From the NCBI GenBank assembly GCA_963768025.1, contig CAVYGM010000003.1, positions 124,001-188,000 on the forward strand: DNA of 64,000 nucleotides, read 5' to 3'. The DNA is from CAVYGM01 sp963768025. GTDB lineage: Bacteria; Bacteroidota; Bacteroidia; Cytophagales; Spirosomataceae. Position 1 is the stretch's first letter. Each line of letters begins with the position of its first letter. Position numbers and translations under genes: made by a program. The notes below the pieces were generated by a model. The model ran no database searches. It was not told the origin of the DNA and saw only the letters and a list, made by a program, of their open reading frames with translations. Positions 8,621-16,596 of this stretch are shown one piece after another.

Positions 8621-10564
8621 CTAGGAACTCAACTCTTCCACTTCCAGCATGGCCACCTCCCAGGCCTTGGTACTGTCGGTGATTTTCTTTTTAGTACGAG
8701 CGTACTCCTCATTCAGCTTATCGAGAGTTTCTTTCTCAGCGTAGGAACTAGGATCGGCCAGTTTAGCTTCGAGGGAAGCTTTTTTCGCTTCCAGGGAGGT
8801 GATGGTTTCTTCCAGTTCTTCGATCAACTTTTGGGCCTGCCGCAGCGCTTTCTGATTATCCGGTTTGGCGGTATCCTTCGTCTGTCCGTTGGTAGGAGCC
8901 GGGGCCGGGGTACTCTTTGGGGGTGGCGCGCTGCTCACAATGGCTTTCTCACTCACGGCCGATTCCAGGCCCCTTTCTTCGAGCCATAGCTCGTACTCTT
9001 CGTAGGTGCCGGGGTATTCCTTAATCTGATGATCTTCGATGTACCAGATTTTGTTTGCAATGGACTCCACGAAGTAGCGGTCGTGACTTACCACTATGTA
9101 GCTACCCTCGTATTGCTGCAAGGCTTGGATCAGGATATTGACCGACTGCATGTCGAGGTGGTTGGTAGGCTCATCAAGCAGCAGGAAGTTGGCCTGGGAA
9201 AGAAGTACTTTGGCCAAAGCTACCCGTGATTTTTCACCCCCCGAAAGCACCTTTATCTTCTTGAATACATCATCGCCGGTAAATAGAAAGCACCCCAGTA
9301 CCGTCCGTAGCTCGGTTTCGGTTTTGGTGGGGTTGGCGTATTTCAGCTCTTCAATCAGGTTGTGGGTAATGTTCAGGGATTCGAGCTGGTGCTGAGCGTA
9401 GAACGTAAACGATACATTATGCCCCAGCCGGCGTACCCCTTCAATGTCTTCGGTACCGGCCACGATGCGCAGGGCGGTGGACTTTCCCCGGCCATTGGCG
9501 CCAATCAGGGCGATCTTATCGCCCCGTTCCATGCTGATGTTGGTATTGTCCAGGATGAGTTTTTCACCGTAGGCCTTGGAGGCCTCTTCCAACTGAAACA
9601 CGTGGCGGCCCGGCTGGGTGGTAAACTGAAACCGGAAGTGAACCTTGGCGTTTTCGTCAATCACCTCATCCACAGTCTCCATCCGGTTCAAGGCCTTCAC
9701 GCGACTTTGCACCTGCTTGGCCTTGGTAGCTTTGGCCTTGAAGCGCTCAATAAACCGTTCCGTCTGCCGGATTTTGGCCTGTTGGTTTTCATAGGCACCC
9801 CGCTGAATTTCGTTACGCAGGGCCTTCTCTTCTATGTAAAAAGAATAGTTGCCCGAGTACAGATTCAACTTGCCCCCCGACACCTCCACAATGGTATCCA
9901 CCACATTGTCCAGAAATTCACGGTCGTGACTCACCACAATCACGGCTCCTTCGTAATTCTGCACGTACTTTTCCACCCATTGAATGGAGGGTAGGTCGAG
10001 GTGGTTGGTAGGCTCATCGAGCATGAGCAGAGCGGGCTTTTGCAGGAGGAGCTTGGCCAGCATCACGCGCATGCGCCAGCCTCCCGAAAACAGCCGCAGG
10101 GGTTGGTGCAAATCGTGGGTCGAAAAACCCAGACCTTCCAGGATGGCCTCAGCCTTGGACTGAATAGAGTATCCATCCAGCGCCTCGAACTCATCCTGCA
10201 CCCGAGCCAGCCTGTCCACGAGTTCGTCGCGGTAGTTGGTCTCCATTTCGTGGAGAATTTTATCAATCTGAATCTGCAGCTCATTCTGCCGCTCAAAGGC
10301 CTGCATGGCCACCGACAGAATGGAGTCGTCGCTTTGGTAGGAAAGCAAATCCTGGTTCAGAAAGCCGAGGGTGCAGTCGCCGGATTTGGAAATACTGCCT
10401 TCATCGGGCTGAAATTCCCCATTAATCATCCGCAACAGGGTAGATTTTCCGGTTCCGTTCAGGCCGATGAGCCCAATTTTCTGCTTGGGCTTAATATGCA
10501 GCGAGGCGCTATCGTAGAGCGCGCGGTCGCCGAGGTAGTAACTTAGGTTCGTTATCGCAATCAT
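8621..10564 (-). CDS. ABC-F family ATPase (ribosome-associated type)
   Basis: The protein of 647 residues has two ABC ATPase domains and no membrane segment, which defines ABC-F. Walker A motifs are GLNGTGKST and GANGRGKST, signatures are FSGGWRMRVMLAK and LSGGEKSRVALAK, and Walker B motifs are LLMLDEPTNHLD and FLLLDEPTNHLD. The charged interdomain linker is RFIERFKAKATKAKQ. After a Pro/Thr-rich stretch the C-terminus is a coiled coil (about the last 90 residues), as in Uup-like members. The start is ATG 10564 (MIAITNLSYYLG); an upstream Met at 10591 is less likely. It lies downstream of the radical SAM gene with a 57-base gap on the same strand. A housekeeping translation or DNA-structure role is likelier than antibiotic resistance. 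Confidence 0.93.
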   Translation of the reverse strand: MIAITNLSYYLGDRALYDSASLHIKPKQKIGLIGLNGTGKSTLLRMINGEFQPDEGSISKSGDCTLGFLNQDLLSYQSDDSILSVAMQAFERQNELQIQIDKILHEMETNYRDELVDRLARVQDEFEALDGYSIQSKAEAILEGLGFSTHDLHQPLRLFSGGWRMRVMLAKLLLQKPALLMLDEPTNHLDLPSIQWVEKYVQNYEGAVIVVSHDREFLDNVVDTIVEVSGGKLNLYSGNYSFYIEEKALRNEIQRGAYENQQAKIRQTERFIERFKAKATKAKQVQSRVKALNRMETVDEVIDENAKVHFRFQFTTQPGRHVFQLEEASKAYGEKLILDNTNISMERGDKIALIGANGRGKSTALRIVAGTEDIEGVRRLGHNVSFTFYAQHQLESLNITHNLIEELKYANPTKTETELRTVLGCFLFTGDDVFKKIKVLSGGEKSRVALAKVLLSQANFLLLDEPTNHLDMQSVNILIQALQQYEGSYIVVSHDRYFVESIANKIWYIEDHQIKEYPGTYEEYELWLEERGLESAVSEKAIVSSAPPPKSTPAPAPTNGQTKDTAKPDNQKALRQAQKLIEELEETITSLEAKKASLEAKLADPSSYAEKETLDKLNEEYARTKKKITDSTKAWEVAMLEVEELSS

Positions 10565-10621
10565 GCCGCAAAGGTACGGCGAAAAAGCCAAAATTCATTC
10601 TCTAAAAGGGAATTGTGAAGC

Positions 10622-11689
10622 TTAAGCACATACCCTGTAATCCGCAAAGCTTTCGGCAATGATAAGTTCATTCCAGTTGACGACATCCAGTTGGTCATTA
10701 TGGATAATTTTTTGCAGGCTGTTTTCGAATAACTGCTTGATCTGAGGTACTTTGGTTTGTAAAAAAACCGGAAATGTGGCAGAACTGAAATCATCCAAAT
10801 GACCTACGGAAAAGTCGCGGGAAAAGCCGTAGGAAACGGGTGAAATATACCCGCTTTCCTCTACCACCAGGGTATCGAACAGGTCGGAAACGCGGCCTTT
10901 GCTGGCGCACTGTCTTTCAAAAGGACTTACCGCCTGGGGGAAATCCCGGAGGTACTCCCGGTGGAGCAAATCCAGCTGCACGGCCATCCGGTCGGCATAC
11001 TTGCTGCGGAGGTAATTGGCCAGGATGAAGATCTGGTGGAAAAGGGTGTCGTCCAGCGCGCTTTCCGTCAGGGTTTCGGTAGCCCGACCGTACATCTCGA
11101 GCGGATGGAGCTGGAGTAGCCGGGCCCCCTGCTCCTCGGCAAATTTCCCAAGCCAAAGCAGTGATTTCCAGCTTTGCGGCGTAACCGTATGGATAAAGCC
11201 AAAGGGCTTGTCCAAGTCGCGTAGAGTCTGTACCCCTTGGAGCATTTTTTCAAAAGCCCCTTTTTGTCCGCGGATGTGATCGTGCAGGTCGGGAGTGCCG
11301 TCTACGCTCAGGGCGATCAGGTCCACGTGGCTCAGGATACGACGGGCTTTCTCTGATCCCAGAAGCATACCATTGGAGGCCATGGTGTTTCGATAGCCCA
11401 ACTCGTGCGTGAAAGCCAGCAGACCTTCCAGCTCGCGGTACAGGAAGGGTTCCCCACCCGAAACCGCAATGGTGTTAAATCCCTCCTCATAGGCGCATTC
11501 TAGAAAGGATTTGAGCGTATCCAGCGCCAAGGAATCCCGGTAATGCGGGGCTGAGGAGGAATAGCAGTGCAGGCACGACAGATTGCACCGCAGGGTAGGG
11601 TGGATCTGGATGGTTGCGAAATGGTCGGGTGGAGTCCCAACCATTTCGCACGCGTTAGTTTCCGTTGCAGTCATGGGTTCAACGCTCAA
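10622..11689 (-). CDS. Radical SAM protein of unknown substrate
   Basis: This 355-residue protein has the radical SAM cluster motif CNLSCLHC (Cys 35, 39, 42). It also has the SAM-binding GGEP in VSGGEPFLYRELEGLLAF, and the strands MASNGMLL and LIALSVDGTPDLHDHIRGQ typical of the partial TIM barrel. The C-terminal third has only two cysteines (RQCASKG and the final VCA), so a full SPASM or twitch domain with auxiliary clusters is not evident. Its start overlaps the end of the small upstream gene by 11 bases, so the two are translationally coupled. Peptide-modifying enzymes are often arranged this way, but the substrate here is unknown. Confidence 0.88.
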   Translation of the reverse strand: MSVEPMTATETNACEMVGTPPDHFATIQIHPTLRCNLSCLHCYSSSAPHYRDSLALDTLKSFLECAYEEGFNTIAVSGGEPFLYRELEGLLAFTHELGYRNTMASNGMLLGSEKARRILSHVDLIALSVDGTPDLHDHIRGQKGAFEKMLQGVQTLRDLDKPFGFIHTVTPQSWKSLLWLGKFAEEQGARLLQLHPLEMYGRATETLTESALDDTLFHQIFILANYLRSKYADRMAVQLDLLHREYLRDFPQAVSPFERQCASKGRVSDLFDTLVVEESGYISPVSYGFSRDFSVGHLDDFSSATFPVFLQTKVPQIKQLFENSLQKIIHNDQLDVVNWNELIIAESFADYRVCA

Positions 11690-11990
11690 AAGTAGCCCGG
11701 AAATTCAACCCCTCCGGATTGATAATCCCGTAGGGGAATATCTCGAAGCGACGCAGGTTGGGGAATTCGCCGAAGTTTTTGAAGTTCCGCCAAAATTCCG
11801 GATCGGGCCTGCCCATGATGTAGATACGGTCGAGGGCCGTCTGCCCTTTGGTACGGACCTGATCAACGATCAATCCTTGTTTTCTGAGGGCAACGATTGC
11901 CGAAGATGTCCTTTTGAGAAACTCTCTGTCGTTGTCCGCGCGCGTAAGATTGGCCATCAGCGCCTTTTCGAAATCATCTGAATCTTTCAT
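11679..11990 (-). CDS. Small hypothetical protein coupled to the radical SAM enzyme
   Basis: I do not recognise this 103-residue protein. The N-terminal half is a charged helix (DDFEKALMANLTRADNDREF, then LKRTSSAIVALRKQGL). It loosely recalls the nitrile-hydratase-type leader pattern in which a residue like F-x-K-A-L is followed by a D-x-E-F helix. The C-terminal half is aromatic and basic: YIMGRPDPEFWRNFKNFG, NLRRFEIFPYGIINPEG. It has no cysteine and no Gly-Gly cleavage site. The 11-base overlap with the radical SAM start shows they are made together. It may be a modified substrate, a recognition partner, or an unrelated regulator; the sequence alone cannot decide. Confidence 0.6.
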   Translation of the reverse strand: MKDSDDFEKALMANLTRADNDREFLKRTSSAIVALRKQGLIVDQVRTKGQTALDRIYIMGRPDPEFWRNFKNFGEFPNLRRFEIFPYGIINPEGLNFRATFER

Positions 11991-12294
11991 AGTTTTTTTG
12001 TTGTTAAGGGGTAAAAGAATCCTGAAAACCCTGCCCCACAGCTACCGAAAGCGACTCTCGCGGTAGGAGAAACAGGAGTACAAAATTGAGTAATCCGATC
12101 TGGAATAAATAGGGTACAAGTACTTGATTATCAAATCAGGTAGAAGGATCGGGGGATGCGGTATTTTTACGTATATAGGTAGAACGATCTAGCAAGCAGG
12201 TACTTTTTCTTTCCCCTTATTCGCGCATAGTACTGTATATTCGTTTCTTAGTTGCTCTACGCTGAGCGTGTTCATCAATCACCAATTCACCCCC
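11991..12294. other. Divergent intergenic region
   Basis: This spacer separates the small protein gene (minus) from the precorrin-2 dehydrogenase gene (plus) and must hold both promoters. A short imperfect inverted repeat with arms TACCG and CGGTA lies near 12042-12064. I see no RNA gene or clear -33/-7 pair. Confidence 0.4.
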
Positions 12295-12903
12295 ATGAAT
12301 CATCTTTTTCCCATATTCCTCAAACTTGAAAATGAAGATCTGCACCTGCTCATCGTGGGAGGAGGGTACGTAGGCTTGGAAAAGATAGAGGCGGTACTGA
12401 GTAATTCGCCCAAGGCTACCGTCACCCTGGTGTCGCCGGAGATACGGGCCGAGATTCGGGAAATGGCGGCTCGGAATTCGAAAATAACGCTGGTCGAGCG
12501 GAAGTTTGAGGATCAGGATCTGGACGAAAAGGATCTGGTGCTGGTAGCTACCAATGACAAAGAAGAAAACAAGCGGATCAAAAAAGTAGCGCGCACCCGT
12601 CACTTGCTGTGCAACGTGGCCGATACGCCCGATTCCTGCGACTTTTATCTATCCTCGGTGGTAAAAAAGGGGAATCTCAAGGTGGCCATATCTACCAACG
12701 GCATGTCACCTACGCTGGCAAAACGCCTGCGCGAGGTACTTACCGAGGCCCTGCCTGATGACCTCGAAACCGCCATGGCGCAGTTGAAAGAAGTACGCGA
12801 CATGCTCCGGGGCGATTTTGCTTACAAGGTAGAGGAGCTCAACCGGATTACGGAAGTACTGGTGAAGGAAAAGAAAGAAGCCGGCGAAGGGGCCTCACAA
12901 TAG
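12295..12903 (+). CDS. Precorrin-2 dehydrogenase / sirohydrochlorin ferrochelatase (Met8/CysG-N type)
   Basis: This 202-residue protein has an N-terminal NAD-binding Rossmann domain with LLIVGGGYVGLEKI at residues 18-31 and the LVLVATNDKEENKRI segment. The Met8-type core follows: LLCNVADTPDSCDFYLSSVV, with the Asp that acts in both dehydrogenation and chelation in this family, and KVAISTNGMSPTLAKRLRE. It makes siroheme, the cofactor of assimilatory nitrite and sulfite reductases, from precorrin-2. The start ATG 12295 precedes the first strand; an upstream Met at 12268 is less likely. mobA begins 7 bases after its stop, linking siroheme and molybdenum cofactor synthesis, as expected for nitrate assimilation. 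Confidence 0.9.
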   Translation: MNHLFPIFLKLENEDLHLLIVGGGYVGLEKIEAVLSNSPKATVTLVSPEIRAEIREMAARNSKITLVERKFEDQDLDEKDLVLVATNDKEENKRIKKVARTRHLLCNVADTPDSCDFYLSSVVKKGNLKVAISTNGMSPTLAKRLREVLTEALPDDLETAMAQLKEVRDMLRGDFAYKVEELNRITEVLVKEKKEAGEGASQ

Positions 12904-12910
12904 CACAGCC

Positions 12911-13495
12911 ATGGAAAACTTACGCGGACTGGTACTCAGCGGCGGCGAAAGCCGCCGCATGGGACGGGACAAAGGCCTTATGAAGAGTGATTCGGTGGTG
13001 TGGGTGAATCGGGCGGGTACCTGGCTACAAAGTCTGGGATTGCCAGTAGCGGTGATGATCAGGGAGATCCAGAAAGCAGATTATCAGGCTGAGGTTCTTC
13101 CGGAATTTGAACTCATCACCGATCTCGACCTGGCGGTGCAAGGGCCACTCCGGGGATTGCTGAGTTTCCATTGTGCTTATCCCCACAGCGACGTGCTGGT
13201 ACTTCCCTGCGATATGCCCGCCCTTTCGGTGGATCTTTTGTCGGGACTGATGACTTTGTACCAAACCCGCCCGGAGCAGGACGCTTGGGTATATGAGGAT
13301 AAGGAGCGCGTGCAGCCCTTTCCGGGTATCTACGCAGCAAACTACCTGGCCCACATCTGGCAACAGCTTCAAGGCGGTACGCTTCCCAGCGCCAGCCTGA
13401 TGTACGCGCTGAATTCCGGTAGAACGGTCCGGTTACCAGTTACTGACCAGGAGTCGCTGTCTTTTTATAATGCCAACCGCCCGGAAGATATCTAG
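12911..13495 (+). CDS. mobA: Molybdenum cofactor guanylyltransferase MobA
   Basis: The 194-residue protein begins with the nucleotidyltransferase signature LSGGESRRMGRDKG (residues 9-22). It continues with ITDLDLAVQGPLRGLLS and VLVLPCDMPALSVDLL, whose Asp binds the metal-nucleotide. It matches MobA, which attaches GMP to molybdopterin to form MGD for enzymes such as nitrate reductase. It is short for MobA but includes the C-terminal SFYNANRPEDI block (usually N-x-N-T-P-E-D). It is in an operon with the siroheme gene. It converges on trpF with 10 bases between stops. Confidence 0.9.
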   Translation: MENLRGLVLSGGESRRMGRDKGLMKSDSVVWVNRAGTWLQSLGLPVAVMIREIQKADYQAEVLPEFELITDLDLAVQGPLRGLLSFHCAYPHSDVLVLPCDMPALSVDLLSGLMTLYQTRPEQDAWVYEDKERVQPFPGIYAANYLAHIWQQLQGGTLPSASLMYALNSGRTVRLPVTDQESLSFYNANRPEDI

Positions 13496-13505
13496 GCCAT
13501 TGCGA

Positions 13506-14156
13506 TTAATAGCCCGCAGCCTTAAAGAATGCTTCCAGCTTTGATTCATCCAACTGCCCATTGCTCCGCACGCCGCTACATAAGTCCAGGCCAAAGGGCT
13601 GTACCGTATCCAGTGCCTTGCGGACGTTGTGGGCGGTGAGGCCGCCGGCCAGAAAAACCGGCACGGGCGATTGCTCTACGATCTGCCGGCTGATTTCCCA
13701 ATTATGGATCCGCCCGGTGCCGCCCAGTTCTTTGATGGCCAAATTAGGATTGCCGGAGTCCAGCAACAGGGCATCTACCTGACCAGCGACTTGTAAGGCT
13801 TCATCAAGGGTGCGCTCATCGAGTACGTGAAGTACTTGGACAATCTTCACGATAGGCAAAGCCTGCCGGATTTTGGCATAGGTAGGTGCGGAAACAGCAT
13901 CCACCAATTGCAGAGTAGTGGAATGAATCTTCTGGTGGTGAGTAACTATGGCCTCGGGCATGGTTTCGGAAGTGAGCAGGAAGGTAGCCACCGGCGGAGG
14001 TACATCGGATACGATTTTAGCTATCAGTTCATCCGCAATAATACCCGGTCCGCTGGGCATGGGTCCCACCAGTCCCAGGGCGGAGGCACCGTACCGGATG
14101 GCCAGGTGGGCTTCTGATGAGCTACTTATGCAGCAGATTTTGATTCGGGGGAGCAT
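13506..14156 (-). CDS. trpF: Phosphoribosylanthranilate isomerase-like protein (TrpF)
   Basis: This 216-residue TIM barrel starts RIKICCISSSSEAHLAIRYG, where TrpF proteins have KICGI, followed by GASALGLVGPMPSGPG. The later barrel motifs are LLLDSG, GGTGRIHNW, PVFLAGGLTAHNV and FGLDLCSGVRSNG, ending with KLEAFFKAAGY. These are the phosphate- and substrate-binding loops of the family. The usual catalytic Cys is kept (KICC), but the Gly after it is replaced by a second Cys. No other trp genes are nearby, so it may be a stand-alone paralogue rather than the tryptophan pathway enzyme. Confidence 0.8.
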   Translation of the reverse strand: MLPRIKICCISSSSEAHLAIRYGASALGLVGPMPSGPGIIADELIAKIVSDVPPPVATFLLTSETMPEAIVTHHQKIHSTTLQLVDAVSAPTYAKIRQALPIVKIVQVLHVLDERTLDEALQVAGQVDALLLDSGNPNLAIKELGGTGRIHNWEISRQIVEQSPVPVFLAGGLTAHNVRKALDTVQPFGLDLCSGVRSNGQLDESKLEAFFKAAGY

Positions 14157-14285
14157 GAAACAGGATTCTGGGTAAAGTTTTCAAAAATAAGCTGTTTTGG
14201 GAGTTTTATCTTTACATTCAGGGTTTATAACCTATTGCTTGTACGTTACCTTGATCTTTCCTGTTCCAAATAGTCCGTATATCTC

Positions 14286-15533
14286 TTGACTACCCCCACT
14301 CCCAACGATCCCTACGCCGCCCTCCGCTATCCTGAGTTTCGGTTTTTTATCGCCAATAGCTTTTTATTCACGGTTGGGTTCCTGATGCAGGAGGTTATCG
14401 TAGGGTATGAGTTGTATAAACTCACCCACGATCCGCTTTCCCTGGGCCTGATTGGCCTGGCTGAGGTGGTACCCTTTGTGCTGGTATCCCTCTTCGGCGG
14501 GTATGTGGCCGACCGCTACGACAAGCGCTGGATCCTGCGCATCAGCCTGACGGTGATTATTGTGGCTTCGATCATCCTGTACCTGATCTTTCAGCCCGGT
14601 TTTTTTGATCATTACACCCTTACCGAGCGCCTGGTTGCGATCTATTCCGTGTTTTTTCTGATTGGTGCGGCCAAAGGGTTCTATTCTCCTTCATCCTCTT
14701 CTCTCAAACCCTTCCTGGTACCCAGGGCTATCTACCACAATTCGTCCACCTGGAGCAGTTCGTTTTGGCAGGCAGGTTCGGTAATGGGGCCCGGCATCGC
14801 GGGGTTTTCGTATGTATTCATCGGGCTGACCAATACCCTTCTGGTCGTGATCGGTTGCTTTGTTGTGTGTCTGGTCTTGATTTCAATGATCGGTAAAAAG
14901 CCCATTCCGGTGGCTACCAATCCGGGTACCATCTGGCAGAACCTTCGGGAAGGGCTCAGTTTTGTGTTTAGAACCCGCATTGTTTTTTATGCCATTTCGC
15001 TTGATCTTTTCTCTGTACTGTTTGGTGGCGTAGTTGCCATTTTGCCCGTCTTTGCGGAGGATATTTTGCACGTAGGGCCAGAGGGCCTGGGTCTGTTGCG
15101 GGCGTCGCCTTCGGTGGGGGCCCTGCTCACCATGTTTTTTATGGCCTACTATCCGCCTACCCATACCGCCTGGCGCAACATGCTGGTGGCTGTGGCGGGC
15201 TTTGGCGTGTTCACTATCATTTTTGCCCTTTCCCAATCCTTCTGGTTGTCGTGTTTGGCCCTGTTTATGACGGGGGCCTGCGACAGTGTCAGCGTCATTA
15301 TCCGGCAAACTATCTTGCAAATTTATCCACCCGACGAAATGCGGGGCCGGGTGGCGGCCGTCAACGGCATCTTTGTAAGTTCATCCAACGAACTCGGAGC
15401 CTTTGAGTCCGGTGTGGCAGCACGCCTGCTGGGTACTGTGCCCTCGGTGCTCATCGGGGGGGTGGTCACTCTTGGGGTGGTGTCCTGGATTTATGTACGC
15501 TCCCGGGATCTATTTGGGGTGAGGTTGAGCTAA
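14286..15533 (+). CDS. MFS transporter, EntS-like
   Basis: This is a 415-residue integral membrane protein with about 12 predicted transmembrane segments. The loop between TM2 and TM3, GGYVADRYDKRWILR, is the major facilitator signature. The TM10-11 loop, DEMRGRVAAVNGIFVSSSNELGAFESG, is characteristic of the enterobactin-exporter-like (MFS_3) branch. The likely role is export of a small molecule such as a siderophore or drug. The only start that keeps the N-terminal DPYAALRYPEFRFFI segment is TTG at 14286. No siderophore genes are nearby. Confidence 0.87.
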   Translation: MTTPTPNDPYAALRYPEFRFFIANSFLFTVGFLMQEVIVGYELYKLTHDPLSLGLIGLAEVVPFVLVSLFGGYVADRYDKRWILRISLTVIIVASIILYLIFQPGFFDHYTLTERLVAIYSVFFLIGAAKGFYSPSSSSLKPFLVPRAIYHNSSTWSSSFWQAGSVMGPGIAGFSYVFIGLTNTLLVVIGCFVVCLVLISMIGKKPIPVATNPGTIWQNLREGLSFVFRTRIVFYAISLDLFSVLFGGVVAILPVFAEDILHVGPEGLGLLRASPSVGALLTMFFMAYYPPTHTAWRNMLVAVAGFGVFTIIFALSQSFWLSCLALFMTGACDSVSVIIRQTILQIYPPDEMRGRVAAVNGIFVSSSNELGAFESGVAARLLGTVPSVLIGGVVTLGVVSWIYVRSRDLFGVRLS

Positions 15534-16596
15534 GCTTCTTATTTTCCTACTTATCTTCGCAGAAACGTGTTCTACTTCAGAACGTAACTGTTCCGTACCC
15601 CACATCGCACCTCGCTGTTTGTTCTGTTTCCCCGGTTCCCCACATGGGGCTTCCTCACCCCTATACGTTGAAATTACTAAAAAACATACAGTACCCTCAT
15701 GTGAATTTATTCTTTCGGGAAGTTGATTATTTTGGTCAAAACTCAGCAAATCAGCCAAATTTTTAGACTGAGGGCTGTTTTGCTGATCAAAATCCTCTGT
15801 GGAGACGATGTCAGGTATAATTTTTTTAAAAAGCTAGACAGCAATTTCCCGCAAGCGTTTTGTTCGCGTGGAAATCTAACTTCCCCTTTATAGTTCTTAA
15901 AAGTGAGCGAGAGTTTGTCCATTTATGGATGAATGATGTAACTTCCTTATGGCAATTTTAGTTTACTAGGAAAATAAAGTGTTTCTATGTAAACTTTTAT
16001 AGTTGTAACGAGTTAACGTATCAAGCCACCAATATTCCTTTGTATACCTATATAGTTGATGAAGCTAGATAGAGTGTACAAAATCCCGATTCAAAATAGT
16101 TGAATATTTTTTGAATCCATCAAATCCATTTAGTTGATTTAGGCGTATATATCCAGGAAATGCCCTTTATAGGTATTTCAGTTTCGAATGATTTCAACGG
16201 GAAAATGACTCAGCATTCATTTCCTCTTTATTGTCCTCCTCTTTACCTCAGTCGTTACCCCATCCAGGAATAAGTGCCCGTTTTGAATTAAAGCTTGCTT
16301 CACGCTTATATCTAATTTATTTTATAATTATTCTTTTAAGTTTCTTTAATTTTTCAATATATCTAGAACCACTTAACCTATGACTATTTTGTTATACCTA
16401 GACTCTTCTTAGTTTTTATTGCGGCGAGCCACTCCCTGGTTCACCAATCCCCTTTTTGGAAGGAAGCGGATCTTCGGTACTACATTATTTCCGCAATTCC
16501 CTCAGTAAATCAATGCGATACGGATTCAAATCCGAAGCTTGTGCTTTTGTAAGTCAAATCATATCAACTACTCGTTATATTATACATCTTTACAAC
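15534..16596. other. Long AT-rich intergenic region
   Basis: This gap of about 1.06 kb lies between the MFS gene and the first DUF4331 gene. Apart from a short GC-rich stretch around 15590-15665 it is strongly AT-rich. A hairpin-forming pair (ATTTCC and GGAAAT arms near 15843-15872) is the only structure I see. Short frames in it, including one on the minus strand (15510-15758) and an N-terminal extension of the next gene from 16456, look non-coding. It may contain promoter DNA for the DUF4331 cluster or a decayed gene. Confidence 0.4.

Noticed and set aside
9362..9994. Long open frame on the plus strand inside the ABC-F gene
   Set aside because: It is antisense to a well-supported ATPase with all motifs on the minus strand and has no domain character.
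8621..10564. ABC-F protein as an antibiotic resistance factor
   Set aside because: The C-terminal coiled coil and linker are like housekeeping Uup/EttA members, and no resistance or mobile genes are near.
15510..15758. Minus-strand frame of 82 codons at the edge of the long intergenic region
   Set aside because: No motif, overlaps the end of the MFS gene, and no promoter. Not supported as a gene.
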